Under the pieces are notes generated by a model that made no database searches, was not told the DNA's origin, and saw only the letters and a list, made by a program, of their open reading frames with translations. A DNA stretch of 64,000 bases from Poriferisodalis sp965226645 (GTDB lineage: Bacteria; Actinomycetota; Acidimicrobiia; Acidimicrobiales; Poriferisodalaceae), in the NCBI GenBank assembly GCA_965226645.1, contig CBDDDL010000002.1, forward strand, positions 496,001-560,000, in the 5' to 3' direction. This document shows positions 44,200-52,839 of this stretch, piece by piece. The number at the start of each line of letters is the position of its first letter. Position 1 is the first letter of the stretch. Made by a program: the position numbers and the translations under genes.

Positions 44200-45384
44200 A
44201 TGGCTGAAGTCAGGCCCGGAGGAAACGGCACCGGCGGCAGCGAATCTGCCGGCCTCGAGGATCTCGAACGACTCGCGGATCTCAGCGAGACGCTGGTCGG
44301 ATTTCTCGACCCAGGAGCCCTCGCCCAACACGCCGCCACGTTGCTACATCGGGTACTGGGGCTCCCGCTCATTTCGGTGGCGGTGCGGGACGGTATGTCG
44401 CACTACGCAATGCTCGGAGTCCACGGCGCACGCACCGATCGTTTCCGCCAAGTCCAGTTGTCGACAGGCGAAGGCATGGGCGGCCGCGTCGTGATCGAGC
44501 GGCGACCGATCGAGGTGGAGAACTACACCACCGACCCGCGCATCACGAATCACTTTGCCGACGTGGTTTCGGCTGAGGGACTCGGCGGCATGGTGGCAGT
44601 GCCCGTCGAATACGGCGACGAGCTCGTGGGCATCCTGTACGGCGGTCTGCGCTCCATTGGTTCGATCGGTGACAGGTCCAAGGTGCTGCTCGAAGAAGCC
44701 GCCTTCAACTTGGCGCCGACGATGGCCGCCTCGATTCGGACAGCCACGGCCATCCGACGTCACGTCGATGCCGAACGTCAACGAATCGCGAGCAACCTGC
44801 ACGACGACGTGAGCCAACTGCTGTTCTCGATCAGCGTTGCCGCTCAATGTCTGCGGGACGGAGGCAATGAGAGCCAATCCGCGATCGCCGAACGCATTGA
44901 GCGGCAGGCACAAGAGGCAACCCAACGGATGCGCCAGGCATTCAAGGTCACCGAACCGGGTCGGCCCAATGAGTCCGCGACAGTTGCGCTGCAGAGCGAG
45001 ATCGACGACTTGGCTGGCAGATCGGGACTCCTGGCACACTTCGTCGTGCGGGGGGCAATTCGTCCGATGCCGCAACGAGTCGAGGCTGCGCTCGTCAGCA
45101 TCGCCCGCCAAGCCTTCTTCAACATCGAACAGCACGCGCGGGCGTCCATGGTCGTTGCCACGCTGGATTTCCGAGACACAGAAGTATCACTGGTCATCCA
45201 AGACGACGGACACGGGCTGCCAGAGGAATTCGAGCTGTTGGTGATTCCGTCGGGCGATCGGCACTGGGGCTTGGCTTCAATGCTGCGAGGGGCACAACGG
45301 CTCGGCGGCGACTTGGAGGTTCGGCCCGGAGAGGACGGCGGGACGACGGTCCGCATCACGATGCCCGTCGGCGAGGACCGATGA
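44200..45384 (+). CDS. GAF-domain sensor histidine kinase (NarX/DesK-type)
   Basis: About 394-residue cytoplasmic kinase with no transmembrane helices. Residues 20-185 form a GAF domain (LSTGEGMGGRVVIERRPIEV). HisKA_3 phospho-acceptor: ERQRIASNLHDDVSQLLFSI, the His in NLHDD. The ATPase domain has FFNIEQHARASMVV (N-box) and DDGHGLPEEFE, then HWGLASMLRGAQRLGG. ATG at 44200 with GGAAG upstream; a TTG at 44161 is also in frame. Its stop overlaps the response-regulator start (ATGA), so they form one two-component system. Location between an amidase and an amide-type importer suggests it senses an amide or a nitrogen signal through GAF. Confidence 0.87.
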   Translation: MAEVRPGGNGTGGSESAGLEDLERLADLSETLVGFLDPGALAQHAATLLHRVLGLPLISVAVRDGMSHYAMLGVHGARTDRFRQVQLSTGEGMGGRVVIERRPIEVENYTTDPRITNHFADVVSAEGLGGMVAVPVEYGDELVGILYGGLRSIGSIGDRSKVLLEEAAFNLAPTMAASIRTATAIRRHVDAERQRIASNLHDDVSQLLFSISVAAQCLRDGGNESQSAIAERIERQAQEATQRMRQAFKVTEPGRPNESATVALQSEIDDLAGRSGLLAHFVVRGAIRPMPQRVEAALVSIARQAFFNIEQHARASMVVATLDFRDTEVSLVIQDDGHGLPEEFELLVIPSGDRHWGLASMLRGAQRLGGDLEVRPGEDGGTTVRITMPVGEDR

Positions 45385-46010
45385 CCGCTTCGGTATTGGT
45401 TATCGACGACCATCCCGTGGTGATCGACGGAGTCCGCCAGCTATTGGCGGGCGAGCTGGACTTCGACATGGTCGGCGAGGCCACCAACGGCGACGACGGG
45501 GTAGCACTGGCAAAGTCGCTGACACCGGACGTGGTGCTGTTGGACCTGAAGCTGGGTGACAGCTTCGCACCGCACCTTTGTCGGCTGTTGGCTGAGGCTT
45601 CGCGGGCGTCTCGCATCGTGATTCACACTGCCTTCGACGACCGGGAACCGCTGCGGGCCTGCCTCAACGCCGGCGCGATCGGCGTCGTGCTGAAGGACGC
45701 CAGCAATCTGGTGGACGCACTGCGCCGCGTGATGACCGGTGAGATCTACGTCGATCCGTCGCTTGTCGGGGACCCGAAGGTTCGGGCGCTGCGGCTCGGC
45801 GACGAAGGCGGCGTGTATGAGTCGCTGACCTTGCGGGAATACGAGGTCTTGTGTGTCATGGCGCTGGGCCGCACCAGCAAGGAGATCGCGGCCGAGTTGC
45901 ATCTCGCCGAGAACACGGTGCGTAGCTACACCCAGGCGATGTTGTCAAAACTGCACGCACGTAACCGCATCGAAGCTGTGGCAATCGCCCGAGAGCTGAG
46001 ACTCCTCTAG
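45381..46010 (+). CDS. NarL/FixJ-family response regulator
   Basis: 209 residues: receiver domain with acidic pair IDDHPVVIDG, phosphorylation Asp in VVLLDLKLGD, the Thr in IHTAFDD and Lys in VVLKDAS, followed by a LuxR-type helix-turn-helix ESLTLREYEVLCVMALGRTS and EIAAELHLAENTVRSYTQAM. Coupled to the kinase by a four-base overlap. A 12-bp perfect palindrome starts 23 bp beyond its stop, ahead of the importer operon, a candidate binding site. Confidence 0.9.
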   Translation: MTASVLVIDDHPVVIDGVRQLLAGELDFDMVGEATNGDDGVALAKSLTPDVVLLDLKLGDSFAPHLCRLLAEASRASRIVIHTAFDDREPLRACLNAGAIGVVLKDASNLVDALRRVMTGEIYVDPSLVGDPKVRALRLGDEGGVYESLTLREYEVLCVMALGRTSKEIAAELHLAENTVRSYTQAMLSKLHARNRIEAVAIARELRLL

Positions 46011-46032
46011 CTAGCACCTGCATTCGCGGGTA

Positions 46033-46044
46033 GTTGCGCGCAAC
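46033..46044. promoter_or_regulatory. Perfect 12-bp palindrome GTTGCGCGCAAC
   Basis: Located in the 177-bp gap between the response-regulator gene and the importer binding-protein gene. The arms extend partly outward (GGGT and CCCT with one interruption). It could be a dimeric regulator site for the adjacent LuxR-type protein or a short hairpin at the end of the regulator transcript; no T tract follows, so the operator reading is preferred. Confidence 0.4.
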
Positions 46045-46187
46045 CCTGCAATCGCGTGTGTCGGCACATCCAGCCTGCGACATAAGCACTTGCAGAACAC
46101 GCCTCAGACGCATTGCGTCGCAGCGGTCGCACGGTGCGGCACCTGCGATCAATGCCTGAAGCGTCACGAAGGGGGAGACCAATTCTG

Positions 46188-47561
46188 ATGTCTGCAAATG
46201 CAAGCGTGGCCGGGCGCCGCGCCCGAAGTCAGCCTTACCGACTCGTCATCGCACTCATCGCACTCGGGCTGACGGTCGCGGCGTGCGGCAGCAGCGATGA
46301 TGCCGCCGAGCCGGCGGCCGAAACCGCAGCGGCCACCGACGAAGGCACAGCCGACACTGCTGCCGAGGTCACCGAGAGCACAACTGCCGACATGGCGGAC
46401 GACGAGGCCGCTGCACCTGTGGAGACGGAGCCGATCCGTGTCGGCAGTCTCCTTGACGAGACGGGGCCGCTGAACATCTACGGCACGCCGATGGCGGACG
46501 CGACCCGGCTCGCGATCGCTGACATCAATGCGAAGGGCGGTGTGCTCGGCCGTCAGCTCGAGCTCGTGGCGCTCGACTCAAAGTCTGATCAGAACGAATA
46601 CATCACCGGAGCCGATCGGCTGGTTGCCCAAGACCTCGCCGTGGTTCATGCCGGCATCACCAGCGCGTCGCGTGAGGCGATCCGGCCGATCTTCGACGAG
46701 GCCGAGCTGCTGTACTTCTACAACGTCCTCTACGAGGGCGGCGTGTGCGACCGCAACACCTTCGTCACCGGCGTGGTGCCGACACAGCAGCTGCAGGTGC
46801 TGATCCCGTGGGCTATCGAGAACATGGGGCCGCGCCTGTACGTGCTGGCTGCGGACTACAACTACGGCCAGATCTCGGCCGACTGGGTCCGTGAGTACGC
46901 GGCTGCCAACGACGGCGAGATCGTGGGAGAGGACTTCTTCCCCCTCGACGTTGCCGAGTTCGGCACCACGATCTCAGAGGTGCAGGACGCCAGCCCCGAC
47001 GCAGTCGTGTCGCTGCTGGTCGGCGGCGCCCACATGTCCTTCTACAGCCAGTACGCAGCCGCCGGGGTCAACGCCGACATCCCCATCGTGTCGACGACGT
47101 TCGGTCTGGGCAGCGAACAAGTCGCGCTCGATGGGGCCTCGTCTGAGGGCATCGTCGTCGCCTATCCGTACTTCGAAGAGCTCGACACCGCAGTGAACGC
47201 GGAGTTCGTCGCTGCGTGGCAGAACGAATTCGGCAGTGACTACCCCTACATCACCGACCTTGCTGTCTATGTCTGGGAGGGGTGGCACCTGTGGGCTGAC
47301 GCTGTGAACGCCGCAGGGACCTTGGACCGCGACGCCGTGATCGCACAGCTTGAGAGCGGTGTCAGCTTCGGCAGCCCGAAGGGCGAGGTGAGCATGGACG
47401 GCGGCTCGCACCACCTGATCCAGCCGGTCAGCCTGGCCCGTGCCAATGCCAGCAACGGCTTCGATGTCTTCGAGACGTTCGACAACATCCCGCCGTCGTT
47501 CGAACAGGACGTCTGCGATCTGATCGCCAGCCCCGACACGAACGAGCAGTTCACTCCCTGA
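46188..47561 (+). CDS. Urea/short-chain-amide ABC importer binding lipoprotein (UrtA/FmdD-like)
   Basis: 457-residue extracellular binding protein. ATG at 46188 follows GAAGGGGGA; the signal peptide (YRLVIALIALGLTVAAC) ends in a lipobox Cys and an Ala/Glu/Thr-rich linker. The mature part is the UrtA-like type 1 fold: VGSLLDETGPLNIYGTPMAD, INAKGGVLGRQLELVALDSK, YVLAADYNYGQISADWVREY and a C-terminal SFGSPKGEVSMDGGSHHLIQ. First gene of a four-gene transporter operon, positioned after an amidase and a two-component system, hence an amide or urea ligand is likely. Confidence 0.9.
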   Translation: MSANASVAGRRARSQPYRLVIALIALGLTVAACGSSDDAAEPAAETAAATDEGTADTAAEVTESTTADMADDEAAAPVETEPIRVGSLLDETGPLNIYGTPMADATRLAIADINAKGGVLGRQLELVALDSKSDQNEYITGADRLVAQDLAVVHAGITSASREAIRPIFDEAELLYFYNVLYEGGVCDRNTFVTGVVPTQQLQVLIPWAIENMGPRLYVLAADYNYGQISADWVREYAAANDGEIVGEDFFPLDVAEFGTTISEVQDASPDAVVSLLVGGAHMSFYSQYAAAGVNADIPIVSTTFGLGSEQVALDGASSEGIVVAYPYFEELDTAVNAEFVAAWQNEFGSDYPYITDLAVYVWEGWHLWADAVNAAGTLDRDAVIAQLESGVSFGSPKGEVSMDGGSHHLIQPVSLARANASNGFDVFETFDNIPPSFEQDVCDLIASPDTNEQFTP

Positions 47562-47585
47562 TCCCTCCCAGCGGGGCCGGCGAGA

Positions 47586-47633
47586 TGCAGTCGCGGGAAG
47601 GCGCCAACACCCCTCGGCGCCCTCCTGCGACTG
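47586..47633 (+). terminator. Strong stem-loop between binding-protein and permease genes
   Basis: GCAGTCGC (47586-47593) pairs with GCGACTGC (47626-47633), and inside it GGCGCC (47599-47604) pairs with GGCGCC (47615-47620). The five bases between are also nearly complementary, giving an almost continuous 19-bp stem with a 10-base loop. Placed just after the binding-protein stop, it probably acts as a partial terminator or mRNA 3'-end stabiliser, so that binding protein is made in excess over the membrane parts, a common device in ABC importer operons. Confidence 0.6.
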
Positions 47634-47671
47634 CTTCATGAACCCGAAGAGCAACGGAGCACCTCGAGCCG

Positions 47672-48535
47672 ATGGCCTTCGACCGACTCTTCAACCTCGG
47701 GTTCGATCTCGCCACGACGATCTCGATTCTGGCCTTGGTGTCCATCGGTCTGGCAATCACCTTCGGCATGCGGGGGATCATCAACCTCGCTCACGGTGAG
47801 TTCATCATGCTGGGGGCTTTCACCACGCTCAGCGGGGTTCGCAACGGCCTCAACATCTGGATTGCGATGCTGGTCGCAGCCGTAGCGGTCGGTGTGTTCG
47901 GCATCATCGTCGAGCGGTTGCTCATCCGATGGCTCTACGCCCGCTTGGCCGACACGATGCTGGCGACCTGGGGCCTTTCGTTGATCATGGTGCAGGTCAT
48001 CGAGAACCTCTACGGATCGGTGACCGAGGGCATCGCGGTGCCAGTCGGCAATTTCAATGTCGGCAGCTATTCCATGTCGACCTACAACGTCGTGCTGATG
48101 GGGGCGGCTGCAGTGTGCGTGTTGGTCGCCTACGCCGTCATGCACCACACCCGCTACGGCCTGCATGCGCGAGCGTCGGTGCAGTCCCACACCATGGCCG
48201 AGAGCCTCGGTGTCAATACGTCCCGGGTGAACATGTGGACGTTCGGGTTCGGCGCAACGCTGGCCGGCGCCGCTGGTGCGCTGCTGGCTCCGCTCGTCGG
48301 CGTCATCCCGACCATGGGCCAGACGTTCGTGGCCCGTTCATTCATGACGGTGATCGTCGGCGGGCCGGCGTTCGTTGCCGGGCCCGTGTCGGCCAGCGGG
48401 CTGCTGGGGTTCATTGAGAACCTCAGCACGAATTGGTTCACGCCCGTAATCGGGCAAGCCATGCTGCTGATCGCAGCGATCGTGATCCTGCGGTTCATGC
48501 CCCAGGGCCTCACCGGCCGTCGGAGCTTGCGGTGA
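47672..48535 (+). CDS. Branched-chain/urea-type ABC permease (UrtB/LivH-like)
   Basis: 287-residue membrane protein with about eight hydrophobic segments. Family motifs: LALVSIGLAITFGMRGIINL followed by AHGEFIMLGAF, RASVQSHTMAESLGVNTSRV (cytoplasmic EAA-like loop) and FMTVIVGGPAFVAGPVSAS. Follows the binding-protein gene across a stem-loop and overlaps the next gene by four bases (GTGA). Forms the channel with the permease half of the fused protein downstream. Confidence 0.88.
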   Translation: MAFDRLFNLGFDLATTISILALVSIGLAITFGMRGIINLAHGEFIMLGAFTTLSGVRNGLNIWIAMLVAAVAVGVFGIIVERLLIRWLYARLADTMLATWGLSLIMVQVIENLYGSVTEGIAVPVGNFNVGSYSMSTYNVVLMGAAAVCVLVAYAVMHHTRYGLHARASVQSHTMAESLGVNTSRVNMWTFGFGATLAGAAGALLAPLVGVIPTMGQTFVARSFMTVIVGGPAFVAGPVSASGLLGFIENLSTNWFTPVIGQAMLLIAAIVILRFMPQGLTGRRSLR

Positions 48536-50418
48536 ACGCCTTGCTGGCGCGGCTCGGCGCACCAGGCGGGGGACCCGCTCATGGAAGGTTGCGCACGGAC
48601 CTTGCCGGCGCCGCCGCTGCCTTTGTTGTAGCGGCAGTCCTGGCGAACTTGGTGCAGGAATTCACCGCGTTCGAGTGGTCACTGTGGGCTACCCAGGCGA
48701 TTCTCGCGCTGTCCCTGACGCTCGTGTGGGGACAGGGCGGCATCTTCAGCCTTGGCCAAGCAGCCATCTACGGCATCGGCGGCTACACCTACGGGTTCTG
48801 GGCCGTCAACTTCGCTGACAACACCGGCGAGACGATCACCGCAGTCGTGGCCGCAGTCGTCGTCGGGTCGATTTTCGCAGCACTGCTCGGCTACTTCATG
48901 TTCTACGGCAACGTCACCGACGTCTACGTGGCAATCATCACTCTGGCCACGAGCCTGGTGCTGTTCGCATTCGTGAACTCGACGTCGGGCACCGCGTACC
49001 GCATCGGCGACGCCCCCTTCGGCGGATACAACGGAATGACTCGCATTCCTCGCCTCACATGGCGGCTGCCAGGCGCTGAGAGCCACGTGCTCACCCGGAC
49101 CCAGTTCTTCTTGGTGTGCGTCGCTGCTGGACTGCTCATCGCCGTGATCATCCGGGTCATCTCGCGACGGCCGTTCGGGCGGATCGCCGTCGCGCTGCAG
49201 CACAACGAGCTGCGCACAGAACTGCTCGGCTACGACGTGCGCTGGCACAAGCTGGCGCTGTTCACCATCGGCGGGTCAATCGCAGGACTTGCTGGCGCCT
49301 TGTTTGGAGCGTGGGGCCGGTTCATCAGCCCGCCGGTGTTCTCGCTCGCACCAGCGGCACTGGTGGTGATCTGGGTACTGGTAGGCGGCCGCACCAGCGT
49401 CGCCGGAGCGTTTGTCGGCGTGCTGGTCGTCAAGGGCTTCTCGTCCTGGTTCGGCGGGGCGAGCGGCGACAACGAACCGATCGTTCTCGGACTGCTGCTG
49501 ATCGTGATCGTGCTGGCATTGCCCGGTGGGATCGTTCCCAGCTTGTGCCGCGTCCGTACCTGGTTCCGGAACCGTCTAGCCGGCAGTGCGCGTCAGCACG
49601 CTCACCAAGACGCGGCGGCGGAAGACGACGCAGTTGACCGCGGCTTCGCGGCCGAGTCCGAGCTGCGCGACACCATCGAGCAACCGGCGCGCCGTATCGC
49701 AGCTCGCGACGTCACAAGACGGTTCGGCGGACTGGCCGCGGTGGACGATGTCACGTTGGAGTTCCCGCCACGAGGCGTGTCGTGCCTCATCGGGCCCAAC
49801 GGCGCCGGCAAGAGCACGCTGCTCGCACTGCTGTCCGGTCAGCTGCGCGCCACATCGGGATCGGTGACGCTCGACGACCATGACCTGACGAAGTGGCACC
49901 CCTACCGCAGAGCCCGCAGCGGCATCGGCATCAAGCTGCAAGTCGCTTCGATCTACAAGGCGTTGACCGCACGAGAGAATCTCTGGCTCGCGTGCTACGC
50001 AAAGACTCGCAGCATCGAATCGGCCCGGAACCGTTCTGCGGAACTGCTTGAGTGGCTCGGGCTCAGCGACGACGCTGAGCGTCCCGCGGGCACTCTGTCC
50101 CACGGCCAGCAGCAATGGCTGGAAATCGGCATGGTCGTCGCCGGAGATCCAGGCATCGTGCTGCTCGACGAGCCGACAGCGGGAATGACGCGAGATGAGA
50201 CCGAGCGCACCGCCAGCCTCGTGACCGAATTGGGCGAACAGGCATCCGTCATCGTCGTCGAGCACGACATGGAATTCGTGCGCCAGCTTGAAGCGCCGAT
50301 CACCGTGCTCCACATGGGAGCAGTGTTCGCTCGAGGCACCTTCGAGGAGCTGTCAGACGACGAGCGCATCATCGACATCTACCTGGGAGGGAGCCACGCC
50401 GATGCTGCAAGCGACTGA
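48532..50418 (+). CDS. Fused ABC permease-ATPase (UrtC-UrtD / LivM-LivG fusion)
   Basis: 628-residue single frame from a GTG that overlaps the preceding stop. Residues 1-350 are a LivM/UrtC-type permease (LSLTLVWGQGGIFSLGQAAI, LGYDVRWHKLALFTIGGSIA, VWVLVGGRTSVAGA-like loop near 290). After a polar linker, residues 388-628 are a complete ATPase: Walker A GPNGAGKSTLLALL, signature LSHGQQQWLEIGM (the UrtD form), Walker B IVLLDEPTAGM, H-loop VVEHDMEFV. There is no frameshift at the join. The fusion would fix one ATPase per permease subunit and makes the transporter asymmetric, since the second ATPase is separate. Confidence 0.9.
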   Translation: MNALLARLGAPGGGPAHGRLRTDLAGAAAAFVVAAVLANLVQEFTAFEWSLWATQAILALSLTLVWGQGGIFSLGQAAIYGIGGYTYGFWAVNFADNTGETITAVVAAVVVGSIFAALLGYFMFYGNVTDVYVAIITLATSLVLFAFVNSTSGTAYRIGDAPFGGYNGMTRIPRLTWRLPGAESHVLTRTQFFLVCVAAGLLIAVIIRVISRRPFGRIAVALQHNELRTELLGYDVRWHKLALFTIGGSIAGLAGALFGAWGRFISPPVFSLAPAALVVIWVLVGGRTSVAGAFVGVLVVKGFSSWFGGASGDNEPIVLGLLLIVIVLALPGGIVPSLCRVRTWFRNRLAGSARQHAHQDAAAEDDAVDRGFAAESELRDTIEQPARRIAARDVTRRFGGLAAVDDVTLEFPPRGVSCLIGPNGAGKSTLLALLSGQLRATSGSVTLDDHDLTKWHPYRRARSGIGIKLQVASIYKALTARENLWLACYAKTRSIESARNRSAELLEWLGLSDDAERPAGTLSHGQQQWLEIGMVVAGDPGIVLLDEPTAGMTRDETERTASLVTELGEQASVIVVEHDMEFVRQLEAPITVLHMGAVFARGTFEELSDDERIIDIYLGGSHADAASD

Positions 50419-51103
50419 TCTGCGTGCCGGGTACGGAACCGCGGCGGTCCTCCACGGCATCAACCTGTCCCTCGAAGCTGGAGAGCGCGTTGCCGTCCTC
50501 GGACGCAACGGCGTCGGCAAGACGACACTGATGCGAACCATCAGCGGCGCTGTCGGCTGCACCGGTGGGAATCTGACTTTCGAAGGCACCGATCTCACCC
50601 CACTCAAGCCCTACGAACGTGCCCGCCTGGGAATCGCCCACGTGCCACAAGGCCGGGACATTTTTCCGAAGCTCACCGTGGCAGAGAACCTCAAAGTGGG
50701 TGCCGCAGCAGCCGGGCGCTCCAGCAACAGCAGCCTCGACGAGATCTACGAGGAGTTCCCCCTGTTGGCGACTCGCCGCCGAGCCAAGGGCGGCAGCTTG
50801 TCCGGCGGACAACAGCAGATCCTGGCGCTCGCCCGCGCACTCGTCGCCGAGCCCAGGCTGCTGCTGCTCGACGAGCCCTCCGAAGGGATTCAGCCGTCGA
50901 TTCTCGATCAGATCGCAGAGGTCATCGACCACATCAACTCCACTCGCGGCATCGCAGTCCTCGTCGTAGAGCAGAACCTCGACTTCGCCGCCCGCATCGC
51001 CCGCCGCGGTCTGATCATGGAGAAGGGCGAGATCATCGAAAGCCTCGACATTGCGGAGCTTCGCAACGACCGCCAACTTCAACGCAAGTTCATGGCCCTG
51101 TAG
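50402..51103 (+). CDS. Urea/amide-type ABC ATPase (UrtE/LivF-like)
   Basis: 233-residue ATPase. The ATG at 50402 lies within the end of the fused gene (17-bp overlap) with GGAGGG 16 bp upstream, so translation is coupled. Walker A GRNGVGKTTLMRT, Q-loop HVPQGRDIFPKLTVAENL, signature LSGGQQQILALARAL, Walker B LLLLDEPSEGIQPS and H-loop VVEQNLDFA are all typical of UrtE/LivF. Partner of the ATPase domain in the fused protein. Last gene of the importer operon. Confidence 0.9.
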   Translation: MLQATDLRAGYGTAAVLHGINLSLEAGERVAVLGRNGVGKTTLMRTISGAVGCTGGNLTFEGTDLTPLKPYERARLGIAHVPQGRDIFPKLTVAENLKVGAAAAGRSSNSSLDEIYEEFPLLATRRRAKGGSLSGGQQQILALARALVAEPRLLLLDEPSEGIQPSILDQIAEVIDHINSTRGIAVLVVEQNLDFAARIARRGLIMEKGEIIESLDIAELRNDRQLQRKFMAL

Positions 51104-51142
51104 TCGCCAGTCAGACGATCCAGACACGAGGTTCGCAACCAC

Positions 51143-52288
51143 ATGCAATTCACCGACGAGCAGAATCAATTCAGGTCCGTCGTGCGCGACTTCGCGAACG
51201 CCGAGATCGCCCCCTATGCGGCGCAATGGGATCTCGACCACACCTTTCCGACGAACACCGTCCAGGCCATGGGCGATCTCGGGCTGTTCGGTCTCATATT
51301 CCCGGAGGAATACGGCGGAGCAGGGGCGGATTTCACGACTCTCTGCATCGCCATCGAGGAAATCGGTCGTGTCGATCAATCATTGGGAATCACCCTCGAA
51401 GCTGGCGTCTGCCTCGGCGCCAAGCCCATCTTCGAGTTCGGATCAGACGCACAGAAGCACGAGTACCTGCCCGACTTAGTGGCTGGCCAGGCGCTCGCCG
51501 GGTTCGGCTTGACGGAGCCCGACGCCGGCTCGGACGCCGGCGCGACCAAGACTCGCGCGGCGCTCGACACCTCGGGCGGTCAGCCGCATTGGGTGATCGA
51601 CGGATCGAAATGCTTCATCACCAACTCAGGCACCGAAATGACCAGCCTGGTCACGGTGACGGCCCGCACCACCGAGGGCATCTCGACCCTCATCGTTCCC
51701 TCGGGCACCGCCGGCTTCATCGTGGAGCCGGCGTACCACAAGATGGGATGGCACGCATCGGACACCCATGGACTGCGCTTTGACGGATGCCGAGTGCCCG
51801 AAACCAACCTGCTCGGGGCGCCCGGCCGAGGGTTTCAGCAGTTCTTAGCGACTCTCGACGACGGGCGGATCGCCATCGCGGCACTGGCAGTGGGGCTGAT
51901 CCAAGCCTGTCTCGAAGAATGCACGGCGTACGCGAATCAGCGGACTGCGTTCGGCAGGCCGATCGGCAGCAACCAAGCGATCGCGTTCAAGTGCGCCGAC
52001 ATGGCGGTAGCTGCGGAAACGGCTCGACAGGTGACCTACGCGGCGGCGGCGCGCAAAGACGCGGGACTGCCGTTCAAGAAGGAAGCAGCCATTGCCAAGC
52101 TCTACGCGACAGAGGCAGCCGTTTCGGCGACCCGCGAAGCGACGCAGATCTTCGGCGGGTACGGCTTCATCGACGAAACCCCAGTGGCGCGGTTCTACCG
52201 CGATGCGAAGATCTTGGAGATCGGCGAAGGCACAAGCGAGATCCAGCGAATCGTGATCTCACGCGAACTCGGCCTCGTCCGGGCGTGA
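51143..52288 (+). CDS. Acyl-CoA dehydrogenase
   Basis: 381-residue FAD enzyme of the short/medium/branched-chain acyl-CoA dehydrogenase type, intact. Motifs: DLGLFGLIFPEEYGGAG, GFGLTEPDAGSDAGATKT, WVIDGSKCFITNSG, the RTAFGRPIGSNQAI helix and IFGGYGFIDETPVARFYRDA, then EIGEGTSEIQRIVISREL. The residue at the usual catalytic-base position after YGF is not obviously Glu by eye. It starts 39 bp after the importer operon; it may process the acid released by the amidase once activated to CoA, but that is inference. Confidence 0.9.
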   Translation: MQFTDEQNQFRSVVRDFANAEIAPYAAQWDLDHTFPTNTVQAMGDLGLFGLIFPEEYGGAGADFTTLCIAIEEIGRVDQSLGITLEAGVCLGAKPIFEFGSDAQKHEYLPDLVAGQALAGFGLTEPDAGSDAGATKTRAALDTSGGQPHWVIDGSKCFITNSGTEMTSLVTVTARTTEGISTLIVPSGTAGFIVEPAYHKMGWHASDTHGLRFDGCRVPETNLLGAPGRGFQQFLATLDDGRIAIAALAVGLIQACLEECTAYANQRTAFGRPIGSNQAIAFKCADMAVAAETARQVTYAAAARKDAGLPFKKEAAIAKLYATEAAVSATREATQIFGGYGFIDETPVARFYRDAKILEIGEGTSEIQRIVISRELGLVRA

Positions 52289-52536
52289 CTACTTTCGCAG
52301 CTGAGCTTGCGACCTGCCGAGCGCTGGCTTCCGAGGCTCGTGACCTGACGGTCAGGCTGTCGCGCACGGATCTGGACCCGCTGGCCGTCCTGAAACGGCG
52401 TGCCTGCCTCATCACACTGCCCACGAGACCGCTCCCCTGCCGAGCCTTGCCGACTCGCTCGCAGTGGTCCAAGGGCGCCCGTCGGGGAGGCTGCCCGGCC
52501 CCGCGCCTGCACATGCTTAAACTTGAGGAGAACCCC

Positions 52537-52806
52537 GTGGCCATCGACGAGATCAAACGGAATGCACTGGTGAACAAGCTCATCACCACACTCGGCGAAG
52601 ATCCCGCTGCCACCCTCATGAAGACCGTCTGGCCCCAAGGCACCGACAATCTCGCCACCAAAGACGACCTGCGCGCGCTCGAGGAACGCATGCGCGCCTA
52701 CGTCGACAGCGCAATCGCCAGGCAAACCCGCACGATCATACTGACCATGGCGGGGTTCATGACGGCCCTGATGGGGCTCTTCTCATCGAAGCTGGGACTT
52801 GGGTGA
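52537..52806 (+). CDS. Small coiled-coil membrane-anchored protein (DUF1640-like)
   Basis: 89 residues from a GTG at 52537 with GAGGAG at 52526-52531. After an N-terminal helix (IDEIKRNALVNKLITTLGED), the pattern DNLATKDDLRALEERMRAYV is a short coiled coil, and the tail TIILTMAGFMTALMGLF is one membrane helix. This layout resembles CCDC90/DUF1640-type proteins, often found near mobile or toxin-antitoxin loci; role unknown. The 248 bp before it contain no convincing gene. The ISL3 element begins within 35 bp of its stop. Confidence 0.6.
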   Translation: MAIDEIKRNALVNKLITTLGEDPAATLMKTVWPQGTDNLATKDDLRALEERMRAYVDSAIARQTRTIILTMAGFMTALMGLFSSKLGLG

Positions 52807-52839
52807 TGTGAGGGTCCACCGTTGAGGGAGGGCCTCGCC

